64,000 bases of DNA. Source: Bauldia sp. Lineage in GTDB: Bacteria > Pseudomonadota > Alphaproteobacteria > Rhizobiales > Kaistiaceae. How positions within the stretch are numbered: position 1 is the stretch's first letter; every line of letters begins with the position of its first letter. Below, piece after piece: positions 29,537 through 38,856 of the stretch. Made by a program: the position numbers and the translations under genes. The stretch is taken from positions 1 through 64,000 of the forward strand of contig JANQRX010000004.1 of NCBI GenBank assembly GCA_028284325.1. Direction: 5' to 3'. The notes under the pieces are model-generated. The model was not told the origin of the DNA, made no database searches, and saw only the letters and a program-made list of their open reading frames with translations.

Positions 29537-30157
29537 ATGCCAAACAACAACGCAAGTATTCGTGCGGTGCTGGCGGCCGTTTTTCTCATGGCGGGGAGTC
29601 ACGGGGCGACATCCGCACAGGCCGCACCAGCGTTCATGCCGACGGCCGGCACCACGACCCAGCCGATCGGCCACTACGACTTCTGCCGCCGGCACCGGGC
29701 GGAATGCGAAATCCGCTCCGCCAGCCACAAACGTGTCAGGCTGACGCCGGCGGCCTGGAACGAGCTCGTCGACATCAATGCGCTGGTCAACAGCCGCAAC
29801 CGTCAGACCACCGACATCGCGCTGTTTGGCCGTCCCGAAGTGTGGACCTACCCGCACGGCGCGGGCGACTGCGAGGATCTCGCCCTGCAGAAGCGCCGCC
29901 TGCTGATGGAGCGGGGCTGGCCGGTGGGTGCGCTGCTCATCACCGTCGTGCGCCAGCCGGACGGCGCCGGACACGCGGTGCTGACTGTGCTGACCGATCG
30001 CGGCGATCTGGTGCTCGACAATCTGGAGACCCGGGTTCTGGTGTGGACCGACACCGAGCTGCATTTCGTGAAACGCCAGTCCGAGTTCCACACCGGGCGC
30101 TGGACGGCGATCAACGACGATCGGACGATTACCGCCGTCGGGACTTCCAGCCGCTAG
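29537..30157 (+). CDS. Transglutaminase-like cysteine proteinase (BTLCP, LapG-like)
   Basis: Periplasmic cysteine peptidase of the C93 family, which includes LapG, the protease that releases biofilm adhesins. 206 aa with signal peptide (MPNNNASIRAVLAAVFLMAG, cleavage near AQAAP). Catalytic triad: Cys in GAGDCEDLALQKR, His in GAGHAVLTVLT, Asp in DLVLDNLETRV. A LapD-type receptor is not in the window. The PilZ neighbour suggests a c-di-GMP link. Confidence 0.9.
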   Translation: MPNNNASIRAVLAAVFLMAGSHGATSAQAAPAFMPTAGTTTQPIGHYDFCRRHRAECEIRSASHKRVRLTPAAWNELVDINALVNSRNRQTTDIALFGRPEVWTYPHGAGDCEDLALQKRRLLMERGWPVGALLITVVRQPDGAGHAVLTVLTDRGDLVLDNLETRVLVWTDTELHFVKRQSEFHTGRWTAINDDRTITAVGTSSR

Positions 30158-30245
30158 GCCTCCGGCAGCCGCCGGGCGCGACCATCCTGGCTCGACGACG
30201 CCCCCGGACCTGACCGAACCGACCCGTCTTCCAGGTCAGGTCCCC

Positions 30246-30287
30246 GAGCCGGCCCCTCGCCCCAGGGGCCGGCTCCCCCTTTTTTTG
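30246..30287 (+). terminator. Intrinsic terminator after the LapG-like gene
   Basis: A 12-bp perfect stem (GAGCCGGCCCCT, 6-nt loop, AGGGGCCGGCTC) is followed by CCCC and a seven-T run. It ends the plus-strand PAS/PilZ/protease group and faces the convergent DUF6949 gene. Confidence 0.92.
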
Positions 30288-30299
30288 GGCAACGGCTCT

Positions 30300-30623
30300 C
30301 TAGGCGAGACCGTTGCCGATCGATACGGCGAACTGAAGCACCACCAGACCCGAACACACGCTCCACAGGAGCGCGATGGCGATTCCCCACACCGTCAGGA
30401 GCGCCGGTCCGTCACCGCGCCGCTGCCACACCAGGCGCGCGAGGATGGCCGGCCCGGTGACGGCGAAGAGCAGCAGTGACGAGAACGCCGACAGGAACGA
30501 TCGGCCTTCGAGCGAGAAGGCCGCCTCCCGCGCCGTGAGCAGATGATAGAGGTTTGCCGATGCGGCGGCGGCCGAGAACCCCACCAGTCCGCAGAAACAC
30601 AAGATGAGAAACTCGCTGAGCAT
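30300..30623 (-). CDS. DUF6949-like small membrane protein
   Basis: 107 aa from the ATG at 30623 (MLSEFLILCFCGLVGFSAAA), with three to four hydrophobic helices and the central pattern LYHLLTAREAAFSLEGRS. It resembles rhizobial proteins annotated DUF6949; function unknown. A start at 30650 is open but less likely. Confidence 0.65.
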   Translation of the reverse strand: MLSEFLILCFCGLVGFSAAAASANLYHLLTAREAAFSLEGRSFLSAFSSLLLFAVTGPAILARLVWQRRGDGPALLTVWGIAIALLWSVCSGLVVLQFAVSIGNGLA

Positions 30624-30799
30624 CGCGCACCGCAGGTCGACATGTCCCATGCGGGGACACGTGCCGCCCGCACGACCATCGTCGCAAGCGCCATGCCGGT
30701 CCGGTGAGGATGGTGGAAGCCGCTGAATCCTGCGCCTGAACGCTCCGGAACCGGCGCGCCGGGAGCGGTTAATGTTCCGTTACCGGACGCCCGGTGCGG

Positions 30800-31009
30800 C
30801 TACTCCAGGTCGATATCCAGGATCGCCATCGTGAAGTTGTAGGAGAGGTCACCGTCCTCGTCGTCGCGGAAGAGCACGCCGATGAACTCGTCGCCTATGT
30901 AGACCTCGGCCGAATCGTCCTTCTGCGGCCGTCCGCGCACCTCGATCGTCGTCATGTTGAAGCGGCGGCGAAAAAACGACTGCAGTTTCTGCAACTCTTC
31001 AGGCTTCAC
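30800..31009 (-). CDS. DUF3126 family protein
   Basis: 69-residue conserved alphaproteobacterial protein of unknown function. The whole length matches the family, including LQKLQSFFRRRFN, RPQKDDSAEVYIGDEFIGVL and DDEDGDLSYNFTMAILDIDL. It overlaps the 3' end of cysE by 11 bp, a conserved rhizobial pairing. Confidence 0.92.
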   Translation of the reverse strand: MKPEELQKLQSFFRRRFNMTTIEVRGRPQKDDSAEVYIGDEFIGVLFRDDEDGDLSYNFTMAILDIDLE

Positions 31010-31865
31010 GCGATTCTCCTTTCGAAGCGCCCGGCTCGTCGCCGGTCGGCGCCTCGATCATCTGGTCCATATCAAGCGACGGCTCACGCTTGCCGGTCGA
31101 TCCCACCGGCCGCGCCGGGACGCCGGCCACGGTGGTGTGCGCCTCGACATCCTTCAGGACCACGGATCCGGCCGCGATCTTGGAGCATTCGCCAACCTCG
31201 ATGTTGCCGAGCACCTTGGCGCCCGCGCCGATCAGCACGCCACGGCGGATCTTGGGGTGGCGGTCGCCGGTCGACTTGCCCGTGCCGCCAAGCGTGACCC
31301 CCTGGAGCATCGATACGTTGTCCTCGACGACGGCCGTCCCGCCGATCACCAGACCGGTCGCATGATCGAGGAAGATGCCGCGCCCCATGGGCACCGCCGG
31401 ATGGATGTCGGCCTGGAACACCGAAGACGAGCGGCTTTGAAGGTAGAGGGCAAAATCCCTGCGGCCGCGCGTATAGGCCCAGTGCGCCAGGCGGTGGGTC
31501 TGGATGGCGTGGAATCCCTTGAAGTAGAGCAGCGGCTCGATCAGGCGCTCGCACGCCGGGTCGCGGTCGAGAACGGCGGTGATGTCGTTGCGCATCACCT
31601 GGCCGAGCTCCGGCCGATCGGTCAGCGCTTCGTGGAACCCGCGGCGGATGACCTCCGCCCCCACCGCATCACCGCCGAGTCTGTCGGCGATCCGGTCGGC
31701 GATCGCGTCTTCGAGGTATTCGTGGTTGAGAACGGTGGCGTAGACGAAGCTGGCGACCGCAGGTTCGGCGCCGACGATATCCTCCGCATCGCGCCGAATG
31801 GCGAACCACACGGGGTCAACCTGGCGCAGTTGATCGGACGCGCGTCCGGATATGTCCGTTGTCAT
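30999..31865 (-). CDS. cysE: Serine O-acetyltransferase
   Basis: Acetylates serine with acetyl-CoA, the first committed step of cysteine synthesis. 288 aa. The N-terminal helical domain covers about residues 1-140, the left-handed beta-helix about 140-250. Visible markers: DIHPAVPMGRGIFLDHATGL, VEDNVSMLQGVTLGGTGK, HPKIRRGVLIGAGAKVLG. The C-terminal tail is longer than in E. coli and polar. Transcribed ahead of DUF3126. Confidence 0.96.
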   Translation of the reverse strand: MTTDISGRASDQLRQVDPVWFAIRRDAEDIVGAEPAVASFVYATVLNHEYLEDAIADRIADRLGGDAVGAEVIRRGFHEALTDRPELGQVMRNDITAVLDRDPACERLIEPLLYFKGFHAIQTHRLAHWAYTRGRRDFALYLQSRSSSVFQADIHPAVPMGRGIFLDHATGLVIGGTAVVEDNVSMLQGVTLGGTGKSTGDRHPKIRRGVLIGAGAKVLGNIEVGECSKIAAGSVVLKDVEAHTTVAGVPARPVGSTGKREPSLDMDQMIEAPTGDEPGASKGESREA

Positions 31866-31931
31866 GCCGGGTCTCCTGCCCCGTGGGCGGCGGAGCTATA
31901 TCACAGGCCCGTTGCGGCGATCCACTTCCGC

Positions 31932-32684
31932 TCAGGCGGTTCGCTCCAGGAACGGGACCACCGCGTCCTTGAAGACGCGATCGCCCGTGGCCGTCAAATG
32001 GTCCCTTCCCGGCACCGTGACAACCTCCGCCGCCGGGAGCATGTCCGCCAGGCGCTCGGGCGAACCCGCCACCGTGTCGCGGCTGCCGACGACGATCATG
32101 GTCGGCTGGGCGAGCCGGCGAGCCTCGTCAGGGGCCAGCGGCTGGCGCTGACCGCGCATGCAGGCTGCGAGCGCGCGCAGATCGCCGCCATTGCGCTCGG
32201 CGAAGCTGCGATAAGCCCGGCCGCGCTCCGACGTCACCTCCGCCAGCGACGGGGCGAGGAGCGCGTCCACGATCTCCTCCTCGCCGCCGATCCCCTTCAC
32301 CATGCCGTCCGCCATGCCGCCGAACACCAGCCCCGCCACGCGCTCGCCGATCGCCAGCGCCAGCGACGCCGCGATCCGCGCGCCCATGGAGTAACCCATG
32401 ACGTGGACGCGCTCGACGGCCAGGTGATCCAGCAACCGCAGGGCGTCGGACGCCATCGCTTCCGGCAGGTAATCCTCGTCCTCGTAGAGCTTGCCGCTGT
32501 CGCCATGGCCGCGAACGTCGAAGGCGATGGTCCGCCGACCCGCCTCGCCCAGCGCCGCCAGCCAGCCCGTGCCCTCCCAGTTGACGGCGACGCTCGAAGC
32601 GAATCCGTGGATGAGAAGGACGGGCGGTCCCTCCCCGTCATCGCGATAGGCGATCGCGACGGGAGGGCCTTCAAGCAGGTTCAC
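31932..32684 (-). CDS. Alpha/beta hydrolase
   Basis: 250-residue alpha/beta-fold hydrolase. Oxyanion region PPVLLIHGFASS, nucleophile elbow VMGYSMGARIAASLAL (Ser at about residue 96), acid in MIVVGSRDTVAGSP, and catalytic His in VTVPGRDHLTATGD. It resembles esterases of the MhpC/proline-iminopeptidase group. Substrate unknown. Confidence 0.9.
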   Translation of the reverse strand: MNLLEGPPVAIAYRDDGEGPPVLLIHGFASSVAVNWEGTGWLAALGEAGRRTIAFDVRGHGDSGKLYEDEDYLPEAMASDALRLLDHLAVERVHVMGYSMGARIAASLALAIGERVAGLVFGGMADGMVKGIGGEEEIVDALLAPSLAEVTSERGRAYRSFAERNGGDLRALAACMRGQRQPLAPDEARRLAQPTMIVVGSRDTVAGSPERLADMLPAAEVVTVPGRDHLTATGDRVFKDAVVPFLERTA

Positions 32685-32780
32685 GGATATCGCCTCCAGG
32701 TCGGAGCGGGCACACTATCCAATCGATCCACCGACCGCTATTGTCGGTACAACCCCAACACGAACGGATGTTGTCGCTGT

Positions 32781-33023
32781 ATGGCCACAAACGAGACACC
32801 GCATTTTCACAACTCCAGCGGGGCCGCAGCGATCGACATCGGCGTGCGTGAATTCATGTGCGTCGGCGCCCTGCCGCCCTTCGACCACCCCCATGTCTTC
32901 CTGGATATGGGCGGCGACGACGAGATTGTCTGCCCCTACTGCTCGACGCTTTTTCGCTACCGCGCCGCCCTCGGCCGCACCGAAACGGAACCGGACGGTC
33001 ACCTGCTGACCGACGCTGCCTGA
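32781..33023 (+). CDS. Zinc-finger domain-containing protein (zf-CHCC, NDUFS6-like)
   Basis: 80 aa from the ATG at 32781 (MATNETPHFHNSSGAAAIDI). The zinc ligands are Cys in REFMCVGALPP, His in FDHPHVFLDMGG, and CPYC in DEIVCPYCSTLFRY, the CxnHxnCxxC pattern of the family related to the complex I accessory subunit NDUFS6. Only this last part of a much longer open frame is coding. Thirteen bp precede the monooxygenase gene, so they probably form an operon. Confidence 0.88.
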   Translation: MATNETPHFHNSSGAAAIDIGVREFMCVGALPPFDHPHVFLDMGGDDEIVCPYCSTLFRYRAALGRTETEPDGHLLTDAA

Positions 33024-33036
33024 GGCCGGCGGCTTT

Positions 33037-34233
33037 GTGGGCGACAACCGCCATGCCCTGATCGTCGGCGCCGGCATTGCCGGCCTCACATGTTCGCTGG
33101 CGCTCGCCCAGCGCGGTTGGCGCGTCACCCTCGTCGAGAAGGCGGATCGGCTGAGCGAGATCGGCGCCGGCATCCAGCTCGCGCCCAACGCCGTCGGCGT
33201 GCTGGAGGATCTCGGCCTCGGCGACGCCCTCGCCCGGGCGGCGTCCACGCCCGCACATCTCGATATTCGCGGCGGCGTCATGGGCCGGCTCAACGTCTCT
33301 GTCGACACTGGCGCCTTTGAGCGCCGCTACCGCAGACGTTACCGGGTGATCCACCGGGCCGACCTGCAGAGCGTCCTTCTGCTGGCAGCCGGCCGCAACG
33401 ACGCCATCGATCTGAGGACGGGCGCGACGGTCACGGAAATCCTGGAGCGTGACGATCACCTGCTGGTGCGCGTCGCGACAAAGGACGGCTCCGCGGTCGA
33501 AGCGGCAACCGTCCTCATTGGCGCCGACGGCGTATGGTCGGAGATTCGGCAACGCGTCGCACCGGGCAATGAAGCCGTGCCCAGCGGACATACGGCCTGG
33601 CGCGCGATGGTGCCGCACGATGTCGCCGCCGACCATGTCAACGCCGAGCGGGTCACCCTGTGGCTCGGTCCGCGTGCCCATCTGGTCCACTACCCGGTTG
33701 CGCAGGGCACGGCCGTCAACGTCGTCGCGCTCATCAAGGAGGGCTGGCAGTTCGAGGGGTGGAGCACGCCCGGCGACGGCAACGGCCTGCGTTCCCGCTT
33801 TGCCGATTGGCCGGGCCCGGCCTTCGGCCTCATCGACGCCGCCTATTCGTGGCGCAAGTTTTCCGTCTACGCCGTCGACCACGCCAAGCCATGGACCAAC
33901 GGCCGGATCGCGCTCATCGGCGACGCCGCCCACGCCACCCTCCCCTTCCTGGCACAGGGCGCGGCCATGGCGATCGAGGACGCGGCCACGATCGCGCACC
34001 ATGTCAGCGGAGACGCGCGGATCCCGGCGGCGCTCGCCGCCTATGCCGAGGAGCGGCGCGCCCGTGTGGCCCGTCTGATCGCGGCGACACGCCGGACCGG
34101 TACGATCTACGAACTCGCCGGCGGCCTCGCCGCCGCCCGTGACCTCGCCCTCACCGTCGGCGGCACGGCGTTGGTGCTGGGCCGGCACGACTGGATCTAC
34201 CGCTGGCGCCCGCCGGAAGCCCGGCCGAACTGA
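33037..34233 (+). CDS. FAD-dependent monooxygenase (salicylate hydroxylase-like)
   Basis: 398 aa, GTG start. Group A flavoprotein monooxygenase: GxGxxG in ALIVGAGIAGLTCSLALAQR, DG motif in VLIGADGVWSEIR, and GD motif in RIALIGDAAHATLPFLAQGA. The substrate is unknown; this family includes salicylate and 3-hydroxybenzoate hydroxylases as well as ubiquinone-pathway enzymes. It follows the zinc-finger gene closely. Confidence 0.88.
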   Translation: MGDNRHALIVGAGIAGLTCSLALAQRGWRVTLVEKADRLSEIGAGIQLAPNAVGVLEDLGLGDALARAASTPAHLDIRGGVMGRLNVSVDTGAFERRYRRRYRVIHRADLQSVLLLAAGRNDAIDLRTGATVTEILERDDHLLVRVATKDGSAVEAATVLIGADGVWSEIRQRVAPGNEAVPSGHTAWRAMVPHDVAADHVNAERVTLWLGPRAHLVHYPVAQGTAVNVVALIKEGWQFEGWSTPGDGNGLRSRFADWPGPAFGLIDAAYSWRKFSVYAVDHAKPWTNGRIALIGDAAHATLPFLAQGAAMAIEDAATIAHHVSGDARIPAALAAYAEERRARVARLIAATRRTGTIYELAGGLAAARDLALTVGGTALVLGRHDWIYRWRPPEARPN

Positions 34234-34423
34234 TGTCGGCATCGACGATGGCCGACGCGTTGTGAACAAACGGGCATTTTGCTACCAAATTGGCGGGTCG
34301 ACCGCGCGTTGAGCGCGATCGGAGCGAAACGGGGCGCCCACATGCATGGACGACGTTCGGGCTGCAACCCGTTTCGGTACCCGAGGTCGGGCCGCATGAC
34401 GAAGGTTGAGTAAGGACGCGTAC

Positions 34424-35209
34424 ATGTCTGCGGACCACCTGATCGAGACACATCTGGTCACCAAGGGGTTCGGCGGCATCACCGCCGTTTCGGAGTGCTC
34501 CATCGGCGCCGGCCGCGGTTCGATCACCGGATTGATCGGCCCCAACGGCGCCGGCAAGTCGACCCTGTTCAACATCATCGCCGGTGAGATCAGCCCCGAC
34601 CACGGCACGGTGAGGTTCGATGGCCAGGACGTCACCCCCTTGCGTCCCCACGACCTGTTCTCCCGCGGCCTGCTGCGGACCTTCCAGATCGCGCACGAAT
34701 TCTCCAACATGACGGCGCTAGAGAACCTCATGATGGTTCCCTCCCCGCAGCCCGGAGAGCGCCTGTTCGACACCTGGCTGCGCCCCGGCTACGTCCGCAG
34801 GACCGAGGCCGAGGTGCGCACCAAGGCCCTCGAGGTGATCGATTTTCTCGGCCTGCGGGCGATCCGCAACGAACTCGCGGGCAACCTGTCCGGCGGCCAG
34901 AAGAAGCTGCTGGAACTCGGGCGCACGATGATGGCCGACGCGCGCGCCGTGCTGCTCGACGAGGTGGCCGCGGGGGTGAACCGGACCCTCCTGAAGGAAC
35001 TGACCGACAACATCCAGAGGATGAACCGCGAGCTCGGCGTGACCTTCCTGATCATCGAGCACGACATGGATCTGATCGCCCTCCTGTGCGATCCGGTCAT
35101 CGTGCTGGCCGAAGGCGCGGTGATCGCCGAGGGTCCGATGGACGACATCCGCTCCAACCAGGCCATCATCGACGCCTATTTCGGATCGCCGGTGGAGACG
35201 GCGGCGTGA
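34424..35209 (+). CDS. livG: Branched-chain amino acid-type ABC transporter, ATPase LivG
   Basis: First of four co-directional transporter genes. 261 aa from the ATG at 34424. Walker A GPNGAGKST, signature NLSGGQKKLLELGR, and the LivG-type ending AYFGSPVETAA. The segment after Walker B reads LLDEVAAGVN, with Val where most homologues have Pro; the catalytic Glu is kept. The stop overlaps the livF GTG. Confidence 0.93.
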   Translation: MSADHLIETHLVTKGFGGITAVSECSIGAGRGSITGLIGPNGAGKSTLFNIIAGEISPDHGTVRFDGQDVTPLRPHDLFSRGLLRTFQIAHEFSNMTALENLMMVPSPQPGERLFDTWLRPGYVRRTEAEVRTKALEVIDFLGLRAIRNELAGNLSGGQKKLLELGRTMMADARAVLLDEVAAGVNRTLLKELTDNIQRMNRELGVTFLIIEHDMDLIALLCDPVIVLAEGAVIAEGPMDDIRSNQAIIDAYFGSPVETAA

Positions 35210-35910
35210 CGCTGATCGCGGCCAGCGGTCTGGTGGCGGGCTATGGCGGCGCGCCGATCCTGAACGGCGTCGATCTCGAAGTGGAACCCGATGATATCGC
35301 CGTGATCGTCGGCCCCAACGGGGCCGGTAAATCGACGGTGCTGAAGGCGATCTTCGGCCTGGTCGCCGTCGCGGAAGGCAACGTGGTCTTCGACGGCGAC
35401 GACATCACCAACGCCGCGCCCGACACCCTGGTGCCGATGGGCATGAGCTTCGTCCCGCAGGAGTTCAACATCTTCACCTCCATGACGGTGGAGGAGAACC
35501 TGGAGATGGGGGCGTACATCCGGCGCGACGACTTCAGCGAGACCATGGCCTCGGTCTACGACATGTTCCCGGACCTGCTGAGCAAGCGGCGGCAGAAGGC
35601 CGGCGAGCTTTCCGGCGGTCAGCGGCAGATGGTGGCCATGGGCCGTGCCCTGATGAGCAAGCCGAAACTGCTGTTGATGGACGAGCCGTCCGCCGGCCTC
35701 AGCCCGATCTACATGGAGCAGGTGTTCGAGCACGTGCAGCGCGTCAACCGCGCCGGCGTCTGCGTGCTGATGGTCGAGCAGAACGCACGGCGGGCGCTTG
35801 CCATCGCCAGCAAGGGCCTTGTGATCGCCAATGGCCGCAACCGTTTCACCGGCACCGGACAGGATCTCATCAACGATCCCGACGTCGCCAAGAGTTTCCT
35901 CGGGGGCTGA
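35206..35910 (+). CDS. livF: Branched-chain amino acid-type ABC transporter, ATPase LivF
   Basis: Second ATPase of the importer, 234 aa, GTG start overlapping the livG stop (GTGA). Walker A GPNGAGKSTVLKAIFG, signature ELSGGQRQMVAMGRALM, Walker B LLLMDEPSAGLSP, and switch His region replaced by VEQNARRAL as normal for LivF. Pairs with LivG to energise LivH/LivM. Confidence 0.94.
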   Translation: MTLIAASGLVAGYGGAPILNGVDLEVEPDDIAVIVGPNGAGKSTVLKAIFGLVAVAEGNVVFDGDDITNAAPDTLVPMGMSFVPQEFNIFTSMTVEENLEMGAYIRRDDFSETMASVYDMFPDLLSKRRQKAGELSGGQRQMVAMGRALMSKPKLLLMDEPSAGLSPIYMEQVFEHVQRVNRAGVCVLMVEQNARRALAIASKGLVIANGRNRFTGTGQDLINDPDVAKSFLGG

Positions 35911-35919
35911 GCGCCGCGC

Positions 35920-36918
35920 ATGAACGAGCTCGTGTTCTTCATCAACAAGGTCCTGGTTTCCGGCAGCGTGCTGGGGAGCGTCTACGCGCTCGGCGCCGTC
36001 GGCGTCACCCTCATTTTCGGCATCCTGCGCTTCGCGCATTTCGCCCACGGCGACATGATGACCATGGGCGCGTTCGTGTCGTTCCTGCTGGCGGCCGCCT
36101 TTGCCGCCATCGGCATCCAGACGCCGCTGCCGACCGGCTTCATCGTCCTGCCGTTCGCCCTGCCGATCGCCGCCGCCCTGGCGCTGTCCATCGACCGCGG
36201 GTTCTACAAACCGCTGCGCGATCGGGGGGTGCGGCCGGTGACGCTGCTGATCGCCTCGATCGGCGTCACGCTCATGATCCAGGGGCTCATCCGCCTGTTC
36301 TTCGGCGTCAGCAATCGCAGCTTCTTCGAGAACGAAGCGAAGGAGATCTTCCGCATCGCCGTCATCGGCGCCAAGCGCTCCATCTCGTTCTCCGAGCCGC
36401 AGGTCCTGCTCATCATCACCACCGTGGTGGCTGTCACCGCGCTGCATCTGTTCCTCACCCGCTCGCGGCTCGGCAAGGGCATGCGGGCCATGGCCGACAA
36501 TGCCGACCTCGCCCGCGTGAGCGGCATCAACACCGGCGAGGTCGTCCGCGCGACCTGGATCATCGCCGGATCGCTCGCCTGCCTCGCCGGCACCATGCTG
36601 GCGCTCGACGTCAGCCTGAAGCCGGACCTTGCCTTCAACATCGTCCTGCCGATCTTCGCCGCCGCCATCGTCGGCGGCCTCGGGCACCCCTACGGGGCGA
36701 TCGCGGGCGGTTTCCTGGTCGGATTCGCCGAAACCCTGGCCGTCTTCAACTGGTCGTCGGTCCTGCGGCCGTTCAAGGATGTGCTGCCGGACGGGTGGAC
36801 GCTGCCGTCGAACCTGTCGCTGGTCCCGACCGACTACAAGCTGACCGTCGCCTTCGTGATCCTGGTGATCGTGCTCCTGTTCCGGCCGACCGGCATCTTC
36901 AAGGGGGCATCGACATGA
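35920..36918 (+). CDS. livH: Branched-chain amino acid-type ABC transporter, permease LivH
   Basis: Integral membrane subunit, 332 aa with about eight helices. Family landmarks: SVYALGAVGVTLIFGILRF, AHGDMMTMGAF, AMADNADLARVSGIN (the EAA-like cytoplasmic loop that contacts the ATPase) and GLGHPYGAIAGGFLVGFAET. The stop overlaps the livM ATG. Confidence 0.95.
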   Translation: MNELVFFINKVLVSGSVLGSVYALGAVGVTLIFGILRFAHFAHGDMMTMGAFVSFLLAAAFAAIGIQTPLPTGFIVLPFALPIAAALALSIDRGFYKPLRDRGVRPVTLLIASIGVTLMIQGLIRLFFGVSNRSFFENEAKEIFRIAVIGAKRSISFSEPQVLLIITTVVAVTALHLFLTRSRLGKGMRAMADNADLARVSGINTGEVVRATWIIAGSLACLAGTMLALDVSLKPDLAFNIVLPIFAAAIVGGLGHPYGAIAGGFLVGFAETLAVFNWSSVLRPFKDVLPDGWTLPSNLSLVPTDYKLTVAFVILVIVLLFRPTGIFKGAST

Positions 36919-38210
36919 GCACCGGCGACAACCGCCGCGACGCCCTGCTCATCGCGGGCCTCGGCGTCATCATCGTCGGCGTCTGGCTGTGGCTGGGCTC
37001 CGCATCGACCATCCAGTTGATGGTGAGCGCCGTCAGCTACGCGCTGATCGCCCTCGGCCTGAACGTTCAATGGGGCTACGCCGGCCAGTTCAACTTCGGC
37101 GTCATGGGCTTCCTGATGCTCGGCGGCTACGCCGTGGTGCTGACCTCGTTCCCCGTCAACGAAGCCTTCTGGTCCTCTGACGGCCCGAACCTCCTGGGTC
37201 GCGCCATCGTCGCGGCCCTTCTCGGGCTGGCGCTGGTGCTGGCCGCCCATCGCGTCGACCGGATCGGCATCAGGGGCCGCGCCAAGGTGTTCGTGGTCGT
37301 CGTCGCCTACGCGCTCGCCTATCTCGGCTACCGCTCGCAGATCGACCCGGCGACGGTGCTGATCGAATCCGAGGCCGGCTTCGTCGGCGGCTTCGGCCTG
37401 CATCCGATTCTGGGCTGGCTTGTCGGCGGCATACTGGCGGGGATCGTCGCCTATCTGGTCGGCAAGGCCTGCCTCGGCCTGCGCACCGACTACCTGGCGA
37501 TCGCCACCATCGGCATTGCCGAGATCATCCGCGCCCTGCTCAAGAACATGGACTGGCTGACCCGCGGCACCCTCACCGTCTCGCCGCTGCCGTGGCCGGT
37601 GCCGACGGCGCTGGAGACCGGCATCGACGACGCCACGCTCTCGCTGATCACCGCGCGCGCCGGGTTCCTGAGCCTGCTCGTGGTGCTGATCGCGGTGATC
37701 TTCGTCCTGCTCCAGCGGGCCTACGCCGCGCCCTGGGGGCGGATGATGCGGGCGATCCGCGACAACCACATCGCCGCCGAAGCCATGGGCAAGGACGTGA
37801 AGGCCCGCCAGTTGGAGATCTTCGTCCTCGGCGCCTTCCTGATGGGGATCGGCGGCGCCATGCTGTCAACCTACGTGCAACTCTTCGATCCCGGCGGCTA
37901 CCAGCCGATCAACCACACCTTCATCGTCTGGGTGATGGTGATCGTCGGGGGCGCCGGCAGCAACGTTGGGGCATTGTTCGGCGGCGTGCTGATCATCGTC
38001 GCCTGGAACATGTCGGAACCGGTTTCGCGGCTCCTGTTCCAGCAACTCGACACACTGGTGCAGGCGATCGGCTGGGCGGGCATTCCCGATGTGGATGCCC
38101 GCGCCCTGCAGATGCGCGTCTTCCTGCTCGGCGTGGTGATCACGATCGCGCTGCGCTACGCCCCGCGCGGCCTGATCCCGGAGCGCATCCGCCGCCACGA
38201 GGACGAATAG
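36915..38210 (+). CDS. livM: Branched-chain amino acid-type ABC transporter, permease LivM
   Basis: Second permease, 431 aa from the ATG at 36915 overlapping the livH stop (ATGA). It has GLNVQWGYAGQFNFGVMGF, LRTDYLAIATIGIAEIIR and the coupling loop GRMMRAIRDNHIAAEAMGKD. A central insertion of about 80 residues with extra hydrophobic segments (IGIRGRAKVFVVVVAYALAY) makes it longer than typical LivM proteins. End of the operon. Confidence 0.94.
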   Translation: MSTGDNRRDALLIAGLGVIIVGVWLWLGSASTIQLMVSAVSYALIALGLNVQWGYAGQFNFGVMGFLMLGGYAVVLTSFPVNEAFWSSDGPNLLGRAIVAALLGLALVLAAHRVDRIGIRGRAKVFVVVVAYALAYLGYRSQIDPATVLIESEAGFVGGFGLHPILGWLVGGILAGIVAYLVGKACLGLRTDYLAIATIGIAEIIRALLKNMDWLTRGTLTVSPLPWPVPTALETGIDDATLSLITARAGFLSLLVVLIAVIFVLLQRAYAAPWGRMMRAIRDNHIAAEAMGKDVKARQLEIFVLGAFLMGIGGAMLSTYVQLFDPGGYQPINHTFIVWVMVIVGGAGSNVGALFGGVLIIVAWNMSEPVSRLLFQQLDTLVQAIGWAGIPDVDARALQMRVFLLGVVITIALRYAPRGLIPERIRRHEDE

Positions 38211-38274
38211 AAGTCTTGGAGCCGCAGGACGCGCGTTCCTGACTTCGAGGCCGGTTCGGCAAGGTCCGCTTCAT

Positions 38275-38676
38275 CTAGCCGGTGAATGGGCCTTCATGCT
38301 GTTTGCCGGCGTCGCCGATTTCATCCCAGCATGCCTTTGACCCGACAAATATGTGATGCTTGACCTCCAGACCCTCAAGGTCCGGTGGAAGGATGCCCGC
38401 CGGAACGAACATCGTGTCAGGGTCATTTACACCGGGGAGCGCAGAGCCACACACAGCGCAAAAATTCGCTTCCCACTCGGCATCCGGTTTTCTCCAAACC
38501 TTGATATTCTCGTGACCGTTCAACCATTTGAAGTCTTCATTCTTCAGAATGACGACCGGCATTCCGTAGCCGCCCGAGAAGCGGCGGCAGATACTGCAAT
38601 GGCAAACGTAGATCTCCGAAAGCGGTGCCCTGATTTCGAAGGACACCGAACCGCAGTTGCATTGACACACGACCAT
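38275..38676 (-). CDS. GFA family protein (CENP-V/GFA zinc domain)
   Basis: 133-residue protein of the glutathione-dependent formaldehyde-activating (GFA) family. Zinc Cys residues: CQCNCGSVSFEI, CHCSICRRFSGG, and FCAVCGSALPG. The family is broad and most members have no known substrate. It separates livM from the convergent substrate-binding protein gene and is slightly less GC-rich. Confidence 0.9.
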   Translation of the reverse strand: MVVCQCNCGSVSFEIRAPLSEIYVCHCSICRRFSGGYGMPVVILKNEDFKWLNGHENIKVWRKPDAEWEANFCAVCGSALPGVNDPDTMFVPAGILPPDLEGLEVKHHIFVGSKACWDEIGDAGKQHEGPFTG

Positions 38677-38806
38677 CCTTCGATCCTTCCATCACCCCGC
38701 CTCGATCTGATCTGTGTTCCTTCAATGTAGGAAGTCGACTCAGACCGGACATCTGAGAACTGGCAGGTTGTCCGCAAGATCAGCATTCTGACCGTCGTCC
38801 ACATAA

Positions 38807-38834
38807 GAAAGGCCCGGGAAAACCCGGGCCTTTC
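38807..38834 (-). terminator. Terminator hairpin after the binding-protein gene
   Basis: A perfect 12-bp stem, GAAAGGCCCGGG and CCCGGGCCTTTC, with an AAAA loop, lies 23 bp past the stop of the substrate-binding protein. The U-tract is weak (TT only), so efficiency is uncertain; the structure is nearly symmetrical and could act both ways. Confidence 0.75.
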
Positions 38835-38856
38835 TCGTTGTCGCTATGGTCGGCGG

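Noticed and set aside
30954-32780. Long plus-strand open frame (first part of a 689-codon frame)
   Set aside because: It is antisense to cysE and the alpha/beta hydrolase. Only the last 80 codons (32781-33023) match a real protein, the zinc-finger family.
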